Part shown: one piece after another, positions 11,196 through 21,625 of the stretch
Position numbering within the stretch: position 1 is the stretch's first letter
How the letters are laid out: every line of letters starts with the position of its first letter
Translations under genes and position numbers: made by a program
Assembly (NCBI GenBank): GCA_963693305.1
Contig: OY855903.1
Span: forward strand, 57,514,350-57,578,349
Direction: 5' to 3'
DNA length: 64,000 nucleotides
From: Meandrina meandrites
Lineage: Eukaryota; Cnidaria; Anthozoa; Scleractinia; Meandrinidae
The notes under the pieces: model-generated
Databases searched by the model: none
What the model was told of the DNA's origin: nothing
What the model saw: only the letters and a program-made list of their open reading frames with translations

Positions 11196-11270
11196 CAATC
11201 GATGAATGTCCGCTTTCTGCAAAAACAGAAACAAAACTTATATTGCAAGATCCGAGCGAAGACCTTAAAA

Positions 11271-12320
11271 ATGCCTAAGTTATTCAATTCATCGTCCAAT
11301 GCGTCTAACACAAGTTTTCGAGACAAAAGTCCAAGCAACCAAACAGATCCTGTACAGACAGAGTTCCTTCCTGTGTCGTTGGTCGCAATTTTGTCCTTTA
11401 TGTGCCTGCTGATTGTTGCAGTGAATGGCCTCGTAATCTTCTTGATCCACAAAAAGAAAACACTGAGAACGCTTACCAACATGTTTCTTACTTCGTTGGC
11501 GCTTTCAGATCTCATGTCAGGTCTGATGGGATTTCCTCTCCTCGCCATCTGTTTGGTAAGGGATGTTATTAATGTCTGTGTGTCATCAACCATCTTCATT
11601 CGATTCAGCGCCATCTCTTCAGTCTGCCATGTTCTGCTCATCGCTTGTGATCGCTATATTTTTATAGTTCACTACATGAATTACCATTTTCTCGTAACCA
11701 AACGGCGAGCGATTGTTTCAGTTATTTCTGTTTGGCTGTTTTCACTAACAGCCTCCATTATTCAGTTGTCTTGGTACAGTTTTCATGAAATCGCCTTGAC
11801 TGAATACGAAGAAATAAGCCAAATAACAGAAGATCTCAACAAAAACTACAGCCTAGTTTGCATCGTGCTGTTCTTTGCAATTCCTTTGTTATTAATGTGC
11901 TATATTTATGGACGCATTTTTTACATTTCATTTAAACGCAACAAAAGCGATCGTCGATTGAGCAACACTTTTCGACATCCCTCTCGATCGGTACTTCACG
12001 AGTGGCGAGGACGCAGTGTTTTGTTGATCACGGTGGTGATTTTCGCGGGTTGTTGGTTGCCTTATTTCCTAGCGATGCTTGATGACTACATGGAATCCCC
12101 AAAGTCCCCAATGCCAGTCTGGGTGCAGCGTTTGCTGATATTTCTTGCCTTTATTCCTCCGATGTTAAACCCAATCCTGTGTACATTAGCCAAGAAAGAT
12201 TTCCGTCGTGCCTTTAAACAAGTTATATTGCAATGGAAAATGAACAATTCACTCACCGATTTTAAAACACATCAGGAACATATATTTCTCAAGCCACTTG
12301 CTTCAAATGAAAGTTATTAA
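11271..12320 (+). CDS. Orphan class A (rhodopsin-like) GPCR, full length
   Basis: A 349-residue intronless seven-helix receptor. The chosen ATG (MPKLFNSSS) aligns with the paralogues; an in-frame ATG 27 codons upstream gives a hydrophilic extension not shared by them. The N-terminus has several N-x-S/T sites. Landmarks: N52 in TM1 (AVNGL), D80 in TM2 (SLALSD), C103 at the top of TM3, DRY at 127-129, W155 in TM4, P205 and Y213 in TM5, CWLP at 261-264 in TM6 and NPILC at 300-304 in TM7. Oddities: the NPxxY tyrosine is cysteine, extracellular loop 2 is acidic and has no cysteine to pair with C103, and position 3.32 is isoleucine, which argues against an amine receptor. It presumably signals through G proteins at the plasma membrane; ligand unknown. 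Confidence 0.93.
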   Translation: MPKLFNSSSNASNTSFRDKSPSNQTDPVQTEFLPVSLVAILSFMCLLIVAVNGLVIFLIHKKKTLRTLTNMFLTSLALSDLMSGLMGFPLLAICLVRDVINVCVSSTIFIRFSAISSVCHVLLIACDRYIFIVHYMNYHFLVTKRRAIVSVISVWLFSLTASIIQLSWYSFHEIALTEYEEISQITEDLNKNYSLVCIVLFFAIPLLLMCYIYGRIFYISFKRNKSDRRLSNTFRHPSRSVLHEWRGRSVLLITVVIFAGCWLPYFLAMLDDYMESPKSPMPVWVQRLLIFLAFIPPMLNPILCTLAKKDFRRAFKQVILQWKMNNSLTDFKTHQEHIFLKPLASNESY

Positions 12321-12949
12321 TGCATACCGACTAGCCATTTATCCAGCTTGTTGGCAGAATAGCACAAAGAGACGGTGGAACAAAAGAAAAAGGCTGAATA
12401 CCAAAAAAGTCTAAACACTTTATGGTCTTTATGGCCTTTATGTACTACCACCAGATAGAGCATCGCAGCTGTTCAACGTAACAAATGAAGTTCATCAATA
12501 AATTACGTACATGGGCTGCGGATAACAAGGGTGATCTTCACAGATGCGTTTGCAAGCCTGTAGAACAAATGCCCATCTGTGAAACGGCCAGCCATTTAAT
12601 TCTTGAAATGGACTGGCTTTACAACAACTGGCGTTGATGTTACGGCTCTGTAACTCATCACGAACGCAAGGGATAGCCGACACATACTGGTCTGAATGAG
12701 CATTTGTTGGCAGTTTAAAGTTCTTTGGTCATTCGATGACTAGCAGCTTACTGTTACGATTTTAAGTCTGATTGACTAGCCAGACCAGACTGGTGAGTTT
12801 TTTGACATTATTCCCGCAGCCGGAATTCGATCTGCTCTTTTGAATGACGTTTACCAGGTCTGACGTACGTTCCAGTGAGAAAAACAGACAGCTCGGCAAT
12901 TTCTCATTGGTACAGCAACAGCCGATGCCACAATTTAAATGTAACACCC

Positions 12950-12950
<1 letters not shown>
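12321..12950. other. Intergenic, nothing recognised
   Basis: Sequence between the GPCR stop and the TTG microsatellite. Short frames on the minus strand (12495-12683, 12762-12947) have no recognisable content. Confidence 0.4.
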
Positions 12951-13004
<54 letters not shown>

Positions 13005-13006
13005 GC
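12951..13006 (+). repeat. (TTG)n microsatellite
   Basis: About 18 uninterrupted TGT/TTG units. Translated frames give poly-L or poly-C only. It directly precedes a LINE-type 3' tail, and further short TTG runs follow at about 13072 and 13196. Confidence 0.95.
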
Positions 13007-13010
13007 ATAC

Positions 13011-13190
13011 TTACTTACTTACTTACTTTATTCGTCCCAAAAGGGATTAGCTCACAAAGAGTCTATTGTAGTTGTTGTTGTTAAAATGGGAACTGGTTTT
13101 AACCAGAGATCATCAAGGTTTCAGAATTACATACATACATACTTTATTCGTCCCAAAAGGGCTTAGCTCACTAAGAATCTCTAGATCTCG
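13011..13190 (-). mobile_element. Two LINE 3'-tail fragments in direct repeat
   Basis: On the minus strand two segments share CCCTTTTGGGACGAATAAAG followed by a tetranucleotide tail: (GTAA)n ending at 13011, and (GTAT)n ending near 13127. A polyadenylation-like AATAAAG followed by a short tandem tail is typical of CR1/L2-type LINE 3' ends. Only about 50 bp of each is left. Their shared inner flank (AGCTCA..AAGA.TCT) recurs near 13440. Confidence 0.6.
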
Positions 13191-13456
13191 TAGCTGTTGT
13201 TGTTGTTGTTGTCATGGTTTCAAGCCCGTTGGGACCCGAAAATGAGAAGACGACTTCGGTGCTTGCTTTAGAGGTTTCCAAAGCACATTTCGTGATGTAT
13301 AGAACAGAAGACTAAACAAGTAGAATGAATAAAGTTTTATTTACCGAGCTCAAATTTATTGCACATATGATGCTTTCGATATTGCCGATCCTAGCAGTAT
13401 GCAGGACGCGTGTAACATACGAACCTAAAGTAAATGGCGTAGCTCACCAAGAGTCT

Positions 13457-13527
13457 CTCGTAGCTCAGTAGCTTGAGCGCCTAACCGGTATCTGGGAAGT
13501 CGAGGGTTCGAGCCCCAGGCCGGGCCA
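13457..13527 (+). repeat. tRNA-derived SINE-like fragment
   Basis: Contains an A-box-like TAGCTCAGTAGCTTGAGCG (13461-13479) and a B-box-like GGGTTCGAGCCCC (13504-13516), spaced as in a tRNA gene. The acceptor stem does not pair convincingly, so a functional tRNA is unlikely. A related segment lies at 55236-55320. Confidence 0.55.
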
Positions 13528-15098
13528 ACACTCAACGTCTTAAAATAACTGAGTTCCCGGTGTTGTGTCGTGGTCTGGTCTTGTTTTACGGGTTGATATC
13601 TCACATTGTGTTTAACATCATTGCGCCATTTCCCCTTTACAAGACTTGTGAACAAAGGCTGCAAGAGATTGCGAGGGGATGCATGCCCTCGTGTCCTTGC
13701 CCTTGTCATCATGGCGTCGTCGTTTCGCGCCGAATCACCATTGATCTGAATGTGATATCTACTCATTCTGCGACGACAGAAAGGAAAGTGATATAAATAG
13801 AGGCATTTGCCGGTAAACGATTCTTTGTTCTTGAAATTAAATTCTGCAAACTGTGTTTAATATCCCGCGAGTATCAGCGCACTCCAAAAGATTTGAACTC
13901 TAGATAATAGCCCGGAAGACCACTCCTACAAGGCGAAATTGTTTGCTAAATTTTCGAGCTTCACTCTTCCCAGGATATGGCTTATTTATCATAAATTCAC
14001 GAATGTTTACCAAACGAATCTTTTCACTTCCTCTTCAAAAGTGCATTGGCCTTAAGCCCGTTTCTTTTTGCGTTATAAAAAGTTAGTCCAAACACTATTT
14101 TATTGAATTAATAGCTGATTTTGAAATCCCCCGACACACTTTTCAAGACCAACATCTGCTGAGCGCCATGTAGACATTGTTGTTTGCCAAAGCCGGATCA
14201 CACAATTCGCTTTCGTAAACGCAGTTTCATTTGCACATAAACGCAGCTTGTCACTCTTGTTTTTATACGATTTGATAAAATGAAATAAAGTTTTTGGTGT
14301 CACGAAACGCACCATGGGATCTATACCACAACCATAATAATGTTCTTCATTCTATTGCAGAATAGAACAAGCTCCTCTCTATTATTTTCTGTCTGCACAA
14401 GGATAATTAAGAAAGCTCCTTGGGTTTATTGAATATTTGAATATTTTGCTATTCCCATTCCCGATTTGCATTGTGAATCGCAGTTTTATTTTAACTTACT
14501 CTTACAAGAAATCCCTGCAAAGCATTTCTTATCCTTCCTTATTTTAGCTTAGTTAAAATTTCCTGCTTGCCTATTCTACAAAAAAAAAACACTGTTTAAA
14601 ATGTATACATATCTATATTGTTAATTAATTCCGGGCAAAATTTGTTGTGCTGTGTTGCGTTGTGTATGGTGATAAAACAATGAAAACAATGAAGCGAGAT
14701 TTGACTCTTTTATAATTTTCGAAGGCATTCCCTTTAACCTAAAATGCTATAGAAGGATCTCGACATTTTGCTGGCTTCAATATCCTCCAAACTAATCGTC
14801 CGTTGTGATATTTTGATTTTATTTTAATAAATGCTTGTTTGTTTTGAAATAAAACCTTTTCCTGTTTTTTAATTTTGCACTTTTCATATAATTATTGTCA
14901 TTTCGGGGAATATCGGCTAGAAAGCAAATTTGAAGTCCTCGTAATGAAAACAGCCAATATTTTCACCACGAAATGAAAAAGCAGCGATACAATCGTAAGA
15001 CAGAACACATTTTACCGGCAGGATGTCAATTATAGTTAATCAAGCCACTCTTGATTTTTTCTTAGTATTTAATATATTCCATCACCTCAATGCGTAAA
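13528..15098. other. Intergenic, nothing recognised
   Basis: About 1.5 kb of AT-rich DNA before the next GPCR. Open frames at 13560-13796 and 14100-14315 have no recognisable domains. Confidence 0.4.
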
Positions 15099-15135
15099 GC
15101 GTTTTATGACAAGTGTCAATTTGGCTTCTTTCCAG
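15099..15135 (+). promoter_or_regulatory. Shared GPCR upstream block and acceptor
   Basis: GCGTTTTATGACAAGTG followed by a pyrimidine tract GGCTTCTTTCCAG ending at 15135, about 97 bp before the ATG at 15232. Further upstream, the segment around CCGGCAGGATGTCA also matches the region before the 20.6-kb copy. Confidence 0.4.
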
Positions 15136-15231
15136 CCACTGTGATATGTTGTTGTGACGTTCAATTATCCACTTTTCGCAAAAACAGAGAAACAATATTC
15201 AAGATCGGAGGGAATTTGTCGAAGATTTGAA

Positions 15232-16266
15232 ATGGCTCAACTATTTGATACATCGCCCAATGCGCCTAATTCAAGTTGCCAGCCCAATAGTTCAAGCAAC
15301 CAAACAGATCCTGAACAAACAGAGTTCCTTCCTGTGTCGTTGATCGTTATTTTGTCCTTCATGTGCCTGCTGATTGTTGCAGTTAATAGCCTCGTAATCT
15401 TCTTGATCCACAAAAAGAAAACACTGAGAACACCTACCAACATGTTTCTTACTTCATTGGCGCTTTCAGATCTCATGTCAGGTCTGGTGGGAATTCCTCT
15501 TCTCGTCATCTGTTTGGTCAAAGACATTATAAGCGTGTGTGCATCTTCTGCCATTTTCATTCGATTTTCCGCCATCTCTTCCGTTTGCCATGTTCTTCTC
15601 ATCGGTTTTGATCGTTATATTTTCATAGTTCAAGGTATTCATTACCATTCTCTTGTAACAAAGCGGCGAGCGATCGTCTCTATGTTTATAGTCTGGCTTT
15701 CTTCTTTTGTAGCTTCAGTTATTCAGTTGTCTTGGTACTTATATTATCACGAAATCGCCGATACTGAATTTGAAGAAATAACATACGATCTCAACAAACA
15801 GTACAGCCTAGCTTGCATCGCGGTGTTTTTTGTAGTTCCCCTGTTGTTAATGTGTTATATTTATGGGCGTATTTTTCAAATTTCTTGTAAAAGCAACAAG
15901 CGTGATCGTCAACTGAACAAGAATCTTCAGCAGCCCTCTCGATCGGTACTTCATGAGTGGCGAGGTCGCAGTGTTTTGTTGATCACAGTGGTGATTTTCG
16001 CCGGTTGTTGGTTGCCTTATTTCCTAGCGATGCTTGATGACTACATGGAATCCTCAGGGAAGCCCCCAAAGCCAGTTTGGGTGCAGCGTTTGCTAACATT
16101 TCTTGCCTTTATTCCACCGATGTTGAACCCAATCCTGTGTACATTGGCCAAGAAAGATTTCCGCCGTGCGTTAAAACAAGTTGTCTTCCAGCGAAAAATG
16201 AACGATATGTCAGCTGATTTTACGGTGCAGCACGAACAAGTATGTTTGGATATTCCTACAGCTTAA
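15232..16266 (+). CDS. Orphan class A GPCR, full length
   Basis: A 344-residue intronless receptor. The start MAQLFDTSP aligns with the paralogues, and upstream in-frame codons to 15154 are unlikely to be used. Seven helices with AVNSLV (TM1), SLALSD (TM2), a cysteine at the top of TM3, DRY at 127-129 preceded by GF where sisters have AC, FFVVP (TM5), CWLP (TM6) and NPILC (TM7). The first intracellular loop has a proline (TLRTPTN) where the sisters have leucine. Extracellular loop 2 is acidic and lacks cysteine. It is closest to the neighbouring copies at 11.3 and 20.6 kb and probably arose by tandem duplication. Ligand unknown. Confidence 0.93.
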   Translation: MAQLFDTSPNAPNSSCQPNSSSNQTDPEQTEFLPVSLIVILSFMCLLIVAVNSLVIFLIHKKKTLRTPTNMFLTSLALSDLMSGLVGIPLLVICLVKDIISVCASSAIFIRFSAISSVCHVLLIGFDRYIFIVQGIHYHSLVTKRRAIVSMFIVWLSSFVASVIQLSWYLYYHEIADTEFEEITYDLNKQYSLACIAVFFVVPLLLMCYIYGRIFQISCKSNKRDRQLNKNLQQPSRSVLHEWRGRSVLLITVVIFAGCWLPYFLAMLDDYMESSGKPPKPVWVQRLLTFLAFIPPMLNPILCTLAKKDFRRALKQVVFQRKMNDMSADFTVQHEQVCLDIPTA

Positions 16267-18440
16267 AACTGAAAAAAAAAACATTTTGTCAATAGACCAG
16301 ATGTTCCTTTGTTCGGGATGCTACAAAGGTCGCCATAAGGGAGAGGATGGTCACCAAAATCAAGAATTTCCAGGATACGATCCTCGGAGTACCACCAATA
16401 CAACTTATGAGTCTGGGCTTAGCCGAGCATATTCCACGTGAAGTGGATTGGTCTTACATAAGACAACTAAAACAATTTTAGTCTTGTATCTCTTGCTCTG
16501 TTTGTTGCTGAAGAGATGATAGAACTGCTTTGTTGATAAGTTTTTGAAGGCAGCAACTTCCATTCTGGGCCTTCCATTAGTCCAGCCGAAAGTTTCATAA
16601 AATGAAGTCCAAATTGAGCAATATTTTTTTCTTTGGCAAGGAAACCCCAGAAAGACATTTCTTATCCTAACACAATTTTCACTTTATTCTGCAGTTTGTT
16701 TGTTGTTTTTAATTCCTGCTCTTCAAACTTAGCTTCATCCAGAACAGTCAAGTTTGATACCTCTTTTGCGTGTTCAAAGGGTTTGACAAGTTGAAACATT
16801 TTGCCACAGGAAAATCCCTAAAAGAACTGATTAACATAATACCTATTATTTTTATGAATGAATCAACAAACGAAGTGTTAATTAAAATTCTCAGTCCAGT
16901 TCTTTACTCGAAATAGGATTTTCCTAATTATTTGCAGCGTCGCTTTTAATCAGATCTGTTAATTTAGTGACGCATAAAGACAATTAAAGTGCCTATGAAA
17001 TGAAATTTCCAGATGGAATTGAAATTTCTCAATGCTACTCAGAACAATGTACTCATCAAGACCAATTTATTATTTTTGTCCAAGAAAGACGCAGCGTCGC
17101 TAAAAACACGTCACTGGCGACATCAAACACGCCGTAATTGTTGCGAATTGTTGTTTCGGGAGACAATATCTTGGAATAGCGGAAATATTGTTAAACAGTA
17201 AGGTCAAAAAACTTTCTTCGAAAAGGAGACCTGTTAAGTTACCTTTCAATGTTTCAAAGCAGACTTGCTTGCAGACTCCTTGACTAGAGAAGTGTGGGCT
17301 TATATTGCTTATCGCTCTTCCTTCTACCCTTTTTGTTAGGTCGGATAAATTTGACCCTTTGGGTTTCACGCTATGCTGCAGTAGAACTCCACACCACGAT
17401 TTCTTCACTAAGAATATAAAAAAAATCGTAGATAGGTGTTCTCTTGATGTTGATGATCCTAGACTTTTTTCCAATCTTTCAATACCTGGGTCTCAAAGAG
17501 TAGAAAAGTAAGACCAGCTACCATTACGCTCGCTTATGTATATTTAGCATTTTTCATATAATCCAGTGTCATTTTGTTTCATATGCCTATTTAGTCAATT
17601 TTGAATTAACAAAATTCTATATATTCTATCTTTTAATTGTTCGCATTACAGTAGTGTACCGTACAGCCTATATTATTTTAGGAGGAAAGTCAACAACTCT
17701 TTGCGTTCGAAGTTGTATCGGAAGGTTATTGGTTCAACTCCTGTTGGGGGTAATTGGAATTTGAGTCCCCCACTAAGCCTCACTACTTTACCCATCCCCA
17801 AGTTGAAACGGACCCAGCCCACAAAAAAGAAAACAAGAAAAAAACTACAGAAAAAAAATAGTGGCACTGACACGCTTACGTGGAATTATTTCGGCGGCGT
17901 GAGTGAAGATTGTGAGATAATTTGCGGAGTGAGTAAGTGAGTGAGTGCAGGTTGTGTCTCAACTTGCCGCCATTCAGTGAATCCACAGAATTGCAAGATC
18001 CGCAGCCAAAGATTCTTATGAATTCTGCAGATGCGATCGAGGCCATAAGGGCAATTAACATGAAGACAAAAGAATATTGTATTTTCCGCTATTTTGGAAT
18101 AAGGTGTATGGAGCCTACATATGGTTGGTTGAGAGTTGCTTCACGGCACCAGCCATGAAACTAAATCAAAACGTGCAAGGGTTTTTCTGCGCATTTTTAA
18201 CTGATGAAGTTCACTTAAGCGATCGAAACATTTTGCGTTTAATCCCTTTTAATCAGCGTGAACCCTATCTTATCATTCATTACAGGGAAAAGCCTGAGAC
18301 AATAGAGTAGCATATGATTGGTTTGTCTCCGGTTAAGGTGGCACCAAGTGAGAAGCGGACAAAGATCATGATGCAAACCTAGTACATCTGTTCCAATTTT
18401 GCAGAAAAAGAACCAGTAAACTGTAAACACTATTCGTTTA
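16267..18440. other. Intergenic with one possible SINE remnant
   Basis: No gene recognised. At about 17690-17790 a segment containing GGTTCAACTCCTGTTGGGGG has a B-box-like core and may be a decayed tRNA-derived SINE. Open frames at 17013-18430 overlap on both strands and carry no recognisable motif. Confidence 0.4.
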
Positions 18441-18446
18441 GCAATT

Positions 18447-18493
<47 letters not shown>

Positions 18494-18540
18494 TACAATG
18501 ATTTATATAACGCCATTTCTTGGAGCTCAATGGCGCTTTA
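18441..18540 (-). repeat. (AAT)n tract joined to a LINE-like 3' end
   Basis: An (AAT)n run at about 18447-18491 is followed by GATTTATATAACGCCATTTC and a segment with an inverted GCGCC motif. On the minus strand this reads as a short conserved tail ending in (ATT)n, the layout of a LINE 3' terminus. The family is not certain. Confidence 0.5.
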
Positions 18541-20490
18541 CTGTGTCTAGATTGTATGTAAAATAGAACGAAATGAAACAAAAAATATAGTCTGCATTTA
18601 GCTTACAAACTTAAATTAACATTAAGCTTAAAAACTTAAACAAAGCATCGTCAAAGTTTTAAAAATTAAATTACAGCGTAAAAATTCTCTGCCTCAGTTA
18701 TTCACTACTAATAAAAGGCCTCCATAAAAAGTACTGTTTAAATATCTAAGTGCATCTTATCATGTAAAACGTTCATTAAGCATGCGTTGAACAGAGAAGG
18801 AGTCAAACACGACCCTTGGAAGACGAAGGCCATAGCGATGTACAGCGTACAGCGCCTTATTGGCATGGCTAAGTACTTATCAAAGTTTGTCAATAACGAA
18901 GCTGTCGGTCCGCCAGCTAGCTAACACACGGCCGCTGAGCGACAGTAAACACGTTAACAGAAGGATGCCTTCCAACTACTTCAAAACAGCTGTTACACAC
19001 GCTCCGGACCTTGCCGAGTATTTCAGTCCACAATGACTTACTGCTTTATTATATCTACATCCGGAAGCCGAGTGCCGTATTTCCGAGCACTGAGAAAAAA
19101 GAAAGTATATAACTTGAAGATTTTCAAGGACTTTTTCTAAATTTTTTGGGGAAAGTAGTCCATATAAATATTAAAAAAGAACGTTAGCTCAAATAAATAA
19201 ATTTTAGGTTCTCGAGGCAAGAACAATATAATATTACACGTTGGGAAGCCTTACTCGTCAGACATAGTTCTTGCCGCTCAAAAGGATTAAAATCGGCACA
19301 ATCATGATCATTCATCCATCACCCATCGTGTAAATATCCTTTGTATATTATATGGCAAGGCAGTCTTGAGGTAAATCCAAGCGTTATGATTGGCTCTTTC
19401 CTGATTGGGATTTTGCCATACGGACCGTTTCCATGTTGTTGTTGTTGCTTTCGAACGCCGAAAAATTCAAAATTTGTAGCTAAGCGAATGCCATGCATAG
19501 CTTGCTCGAGCCGTGCTGGGGAATATTGACCCTAAACCTTTTTTGTATGGACCTCGCTGCGCTCGGTCCGTACTGCCACGACCTCTGGCCAATATTTCCC
19601 AGTACGGCCCTCGTGCTCGGTTAGTCAGAGGTTGGTATATATCTTATAAAAGTTTTTAACTTTATGAAACTAATGTTTAGCCCTACAATCATGAATCTGA
19701 AGTTGGAGACTGTAATTGAGTTGAAATGAGAAAATTAAATGGAATCGTCGTACAGAATATTTAAAAAGCAAGAATAAAAAGCGACAAAGGAAATAAAAGC
19801 AAAAAAGTAAACGACTAAACGTGAGGGATTTTTAAGTGTACGTGACGTCTTACAGCTGTATTCGTGAAAGGAAATTTTTTGTCAACTTCATACTTATGAT
19901 GAATTGTCCATTAGTTCATAACTGTTCTGAAAGGTTTTCAGTTTTAACGTCTAATTGTTAAGATGTAGTAATTTCGACAAACGAAGATTTCGTGCCGTAT
20001 GTCACATGAACATCACATTGTCGGAAGACGACGTAAAAGTTTTCCACAAAATTTGCCGTTTCGTGTTCCGTGAGTAAACAGTGAAGCACGCATCTAGTTT
20101 AATCGTAAATAATCAAAAGCCATCAGTTTGGATACATTGAAGACTCTTCTCGACGATTTCGCTTAATGTTCCATATCCTCTACAGTAATGGTTTCCGTGA
20201 TATCTTTACCGGTTAAGAGGGTTGAAAACTACTTAAAAATAACATAAAACACTTGTCTGTGTTTTAATTTTTCACGTTTCTTACAAATGTTGTCATTTTC
20301 CACGCCATAATGGCAAGGAAGGCAAATAAAAAGCAATATGAAAACTCAAACAATCCTGTCACTTAATGAAAAAATACAGTGTTTCTGCCGTAAGGCGGAC
20401 ACCTTTTCCCGGCAGGATGTCATTTTAAGTTAATAAAAACGCTCTAGCGTTTTCTCAATATAATCCATTACCTTAAATTCATACCGTAAA
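18541..20490. other. Intergenic with a foldback repeat
   Basis: Mostly featureless AT-rich DNA. At 19508-19610 GAGCCGTGCTGGGGAATATT and its near complement AATATTTCCCAGTACGGC face each other across about 60 bp that include CTCGCTGCGCTCGG, resembling a dispersed palindromic repeat. Confidence 0.45.
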
Positions 20491-20530
20491 ATGGTTTTAT
20501 GACAAATGTTAATTTGGGCTTATTGTGCAG
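20491..20530 (+). promoter_or_regulatory. Shared GPCR upstream block and acceptor
   Basis: ATGGTTTTATGACAAATG followed by TTGGGCTTATTGTGCAG ending at 20530, 111 bp before the ATG at 20642. It corresponds to the blocks at 7311, 11133 and 15099. Confidence 0.4.
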
Positions 20531-20641
20531 GCAGTCCGGAACGTCAGCTCAGTTTACATCAATGATATGTTCGAGTGGTTACGTTTGCAAGTTTCAATTG
20601 TCGGGCAATAATACCTCAAGGAAATTTAAGAACGATCTAGC

Positions 20642-21625
20642 ATGCCTCGACTATTTAATTCATCGTCCAATGCGTCTAACACAAGTTGCCAGCACAGCCG
20701 TTCAATCAACCAAACAGATCCTGAACAAACAGCGTTCCTTCCTGTGTCGTTGATCGTAATTTTGTCCTTTATGTGCCTGCTGATTGTTGCAGTAAATAGC
20801 CTCGTAATCTTCTTGATCTACAAAAAGAAAATACTGAGAACACTTACCAACATGTTTCTTACTTCATTGGCGCTTTCAGATCTCATGTCAGGTCTGATGG
20901 GAATTCCTCTTGTTGTCATTTGTTTGGCTAGAAACATCATTAAAGTCTGTGTGTCATCGACCATCTTTATTCGATTCACCGCCATCTCATCAGTTTGCCA
21001 TGTTCTGCTCATCGCGGGTGATAGCTACATTTTCATAGTTCACTGCATGGAATACGATTCTCTTGTAACAAAACGGCGAGCGATCATCGCTACCATTGCA
21101 GTTTGGTTATTTTCATTTGTAGCATCTGTTATTCAGCTGTCGTGGTACAGTTTTTATGGAATCGCCTTGACTGAATTTGAAGAAACAACAATCGATATTA
21201 ACAAAAAGTATAGCCTAGCTTGCATCGTGCTGTTCTTTGCAGTTCCTTTGTTATTAATGTGTTATATGTATGGACGAATTTTCCAAGTTTCTTATAAACC
21301 CAACAAACGTGATTGTCAGTTGAGGAAGGATCTTCAACAGCCCTCTCGTTCCTTACTTTATGAGTGGCGAGGACGCAGTGTCTTGTTGGTCATGGTGGTG
21401 ATTTTCGCTGGTTGTTGGTTGCCGTTTTTCGTGGCGATGCTTCGTGACTACATGGAGCCTTCAGAGATGTCTTCTATGTCAGTTTGGGTGCAGCATTTGT
21501 TAATATTTCTGCGCTTTTTTCCCCCGCTGTTGAACCCGATACTGTGCACATTAGCCAAGAGAGATTTTCGTCATGCTTTAAAAGGAGTTGTCCTCAAAAG
21601 TGATTGTAAGGAAACTTCTGTCTAA
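20642..21625 (+). CDS. Class A GPCR with DSY in place of DRY
   Basis: A 327-residue intronless receptor of the local family, starting MPRLFNSSS with three N-x-S/T sites. All seven helices are present: AVNSLV, SLALSD, a TM3 cysteine at 103, FFAVP, CWLPFF and LLNPIL. The DRY motif at 127-129 reads DSY: arginine 3.50 is serine (AGC where the 11.3-kb sister has CGC), and the residue before the motif is glycine instead of cysteine. Arginine 3.50 normally supports G-protein coupling, so signalling may be altered or lost although the frame is intact. The tail is short and ends ETSV, which fits a class I PDZ ligand. Ligand unknown. Confidence 0.92.
   Translation: MPRLFNSSSNASNTSCQHSRSINQTDPEQTAFLPVSLIVILSFMCLLIVAVNSLVIFLIYKKKILRTLTNMFLTSLALSDLMSGLMGIPLVVICLARNIIKVCVSSTIFIRFTAISSVCHVLLIAGDSYIFIVHCMEYDSLVTKRRAIIATIAVWLFSFVASVIQLSWYSFYGIALTEFEETTIDINKKYSLACIVLFFAVPLLLMCYMYGRIFQVSYKPNKRDCQLRKDLQQPSRSLLYEWRGRSVLLVMVVIFAGCWLPFFVAMLRDYMEPSEMSSMSVWVQHLLIFLRFFPPLLNPILCTLAKRDFRHALKGVVLKSDCKETSV

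Noticed and set aside
11190..11270. Upstream start for the 11.3-kb GPCR
   Set aside because: The 27-residue extension is hydrophilic, basic and not shared with paralogues, which all start at the MPxLF or MAQLF position.
13457..13527. Functional tRNA gene
   Set aside because: A and B boxes are present but the acceptor stem does not pair, and the segment is embedded in repeat debris.
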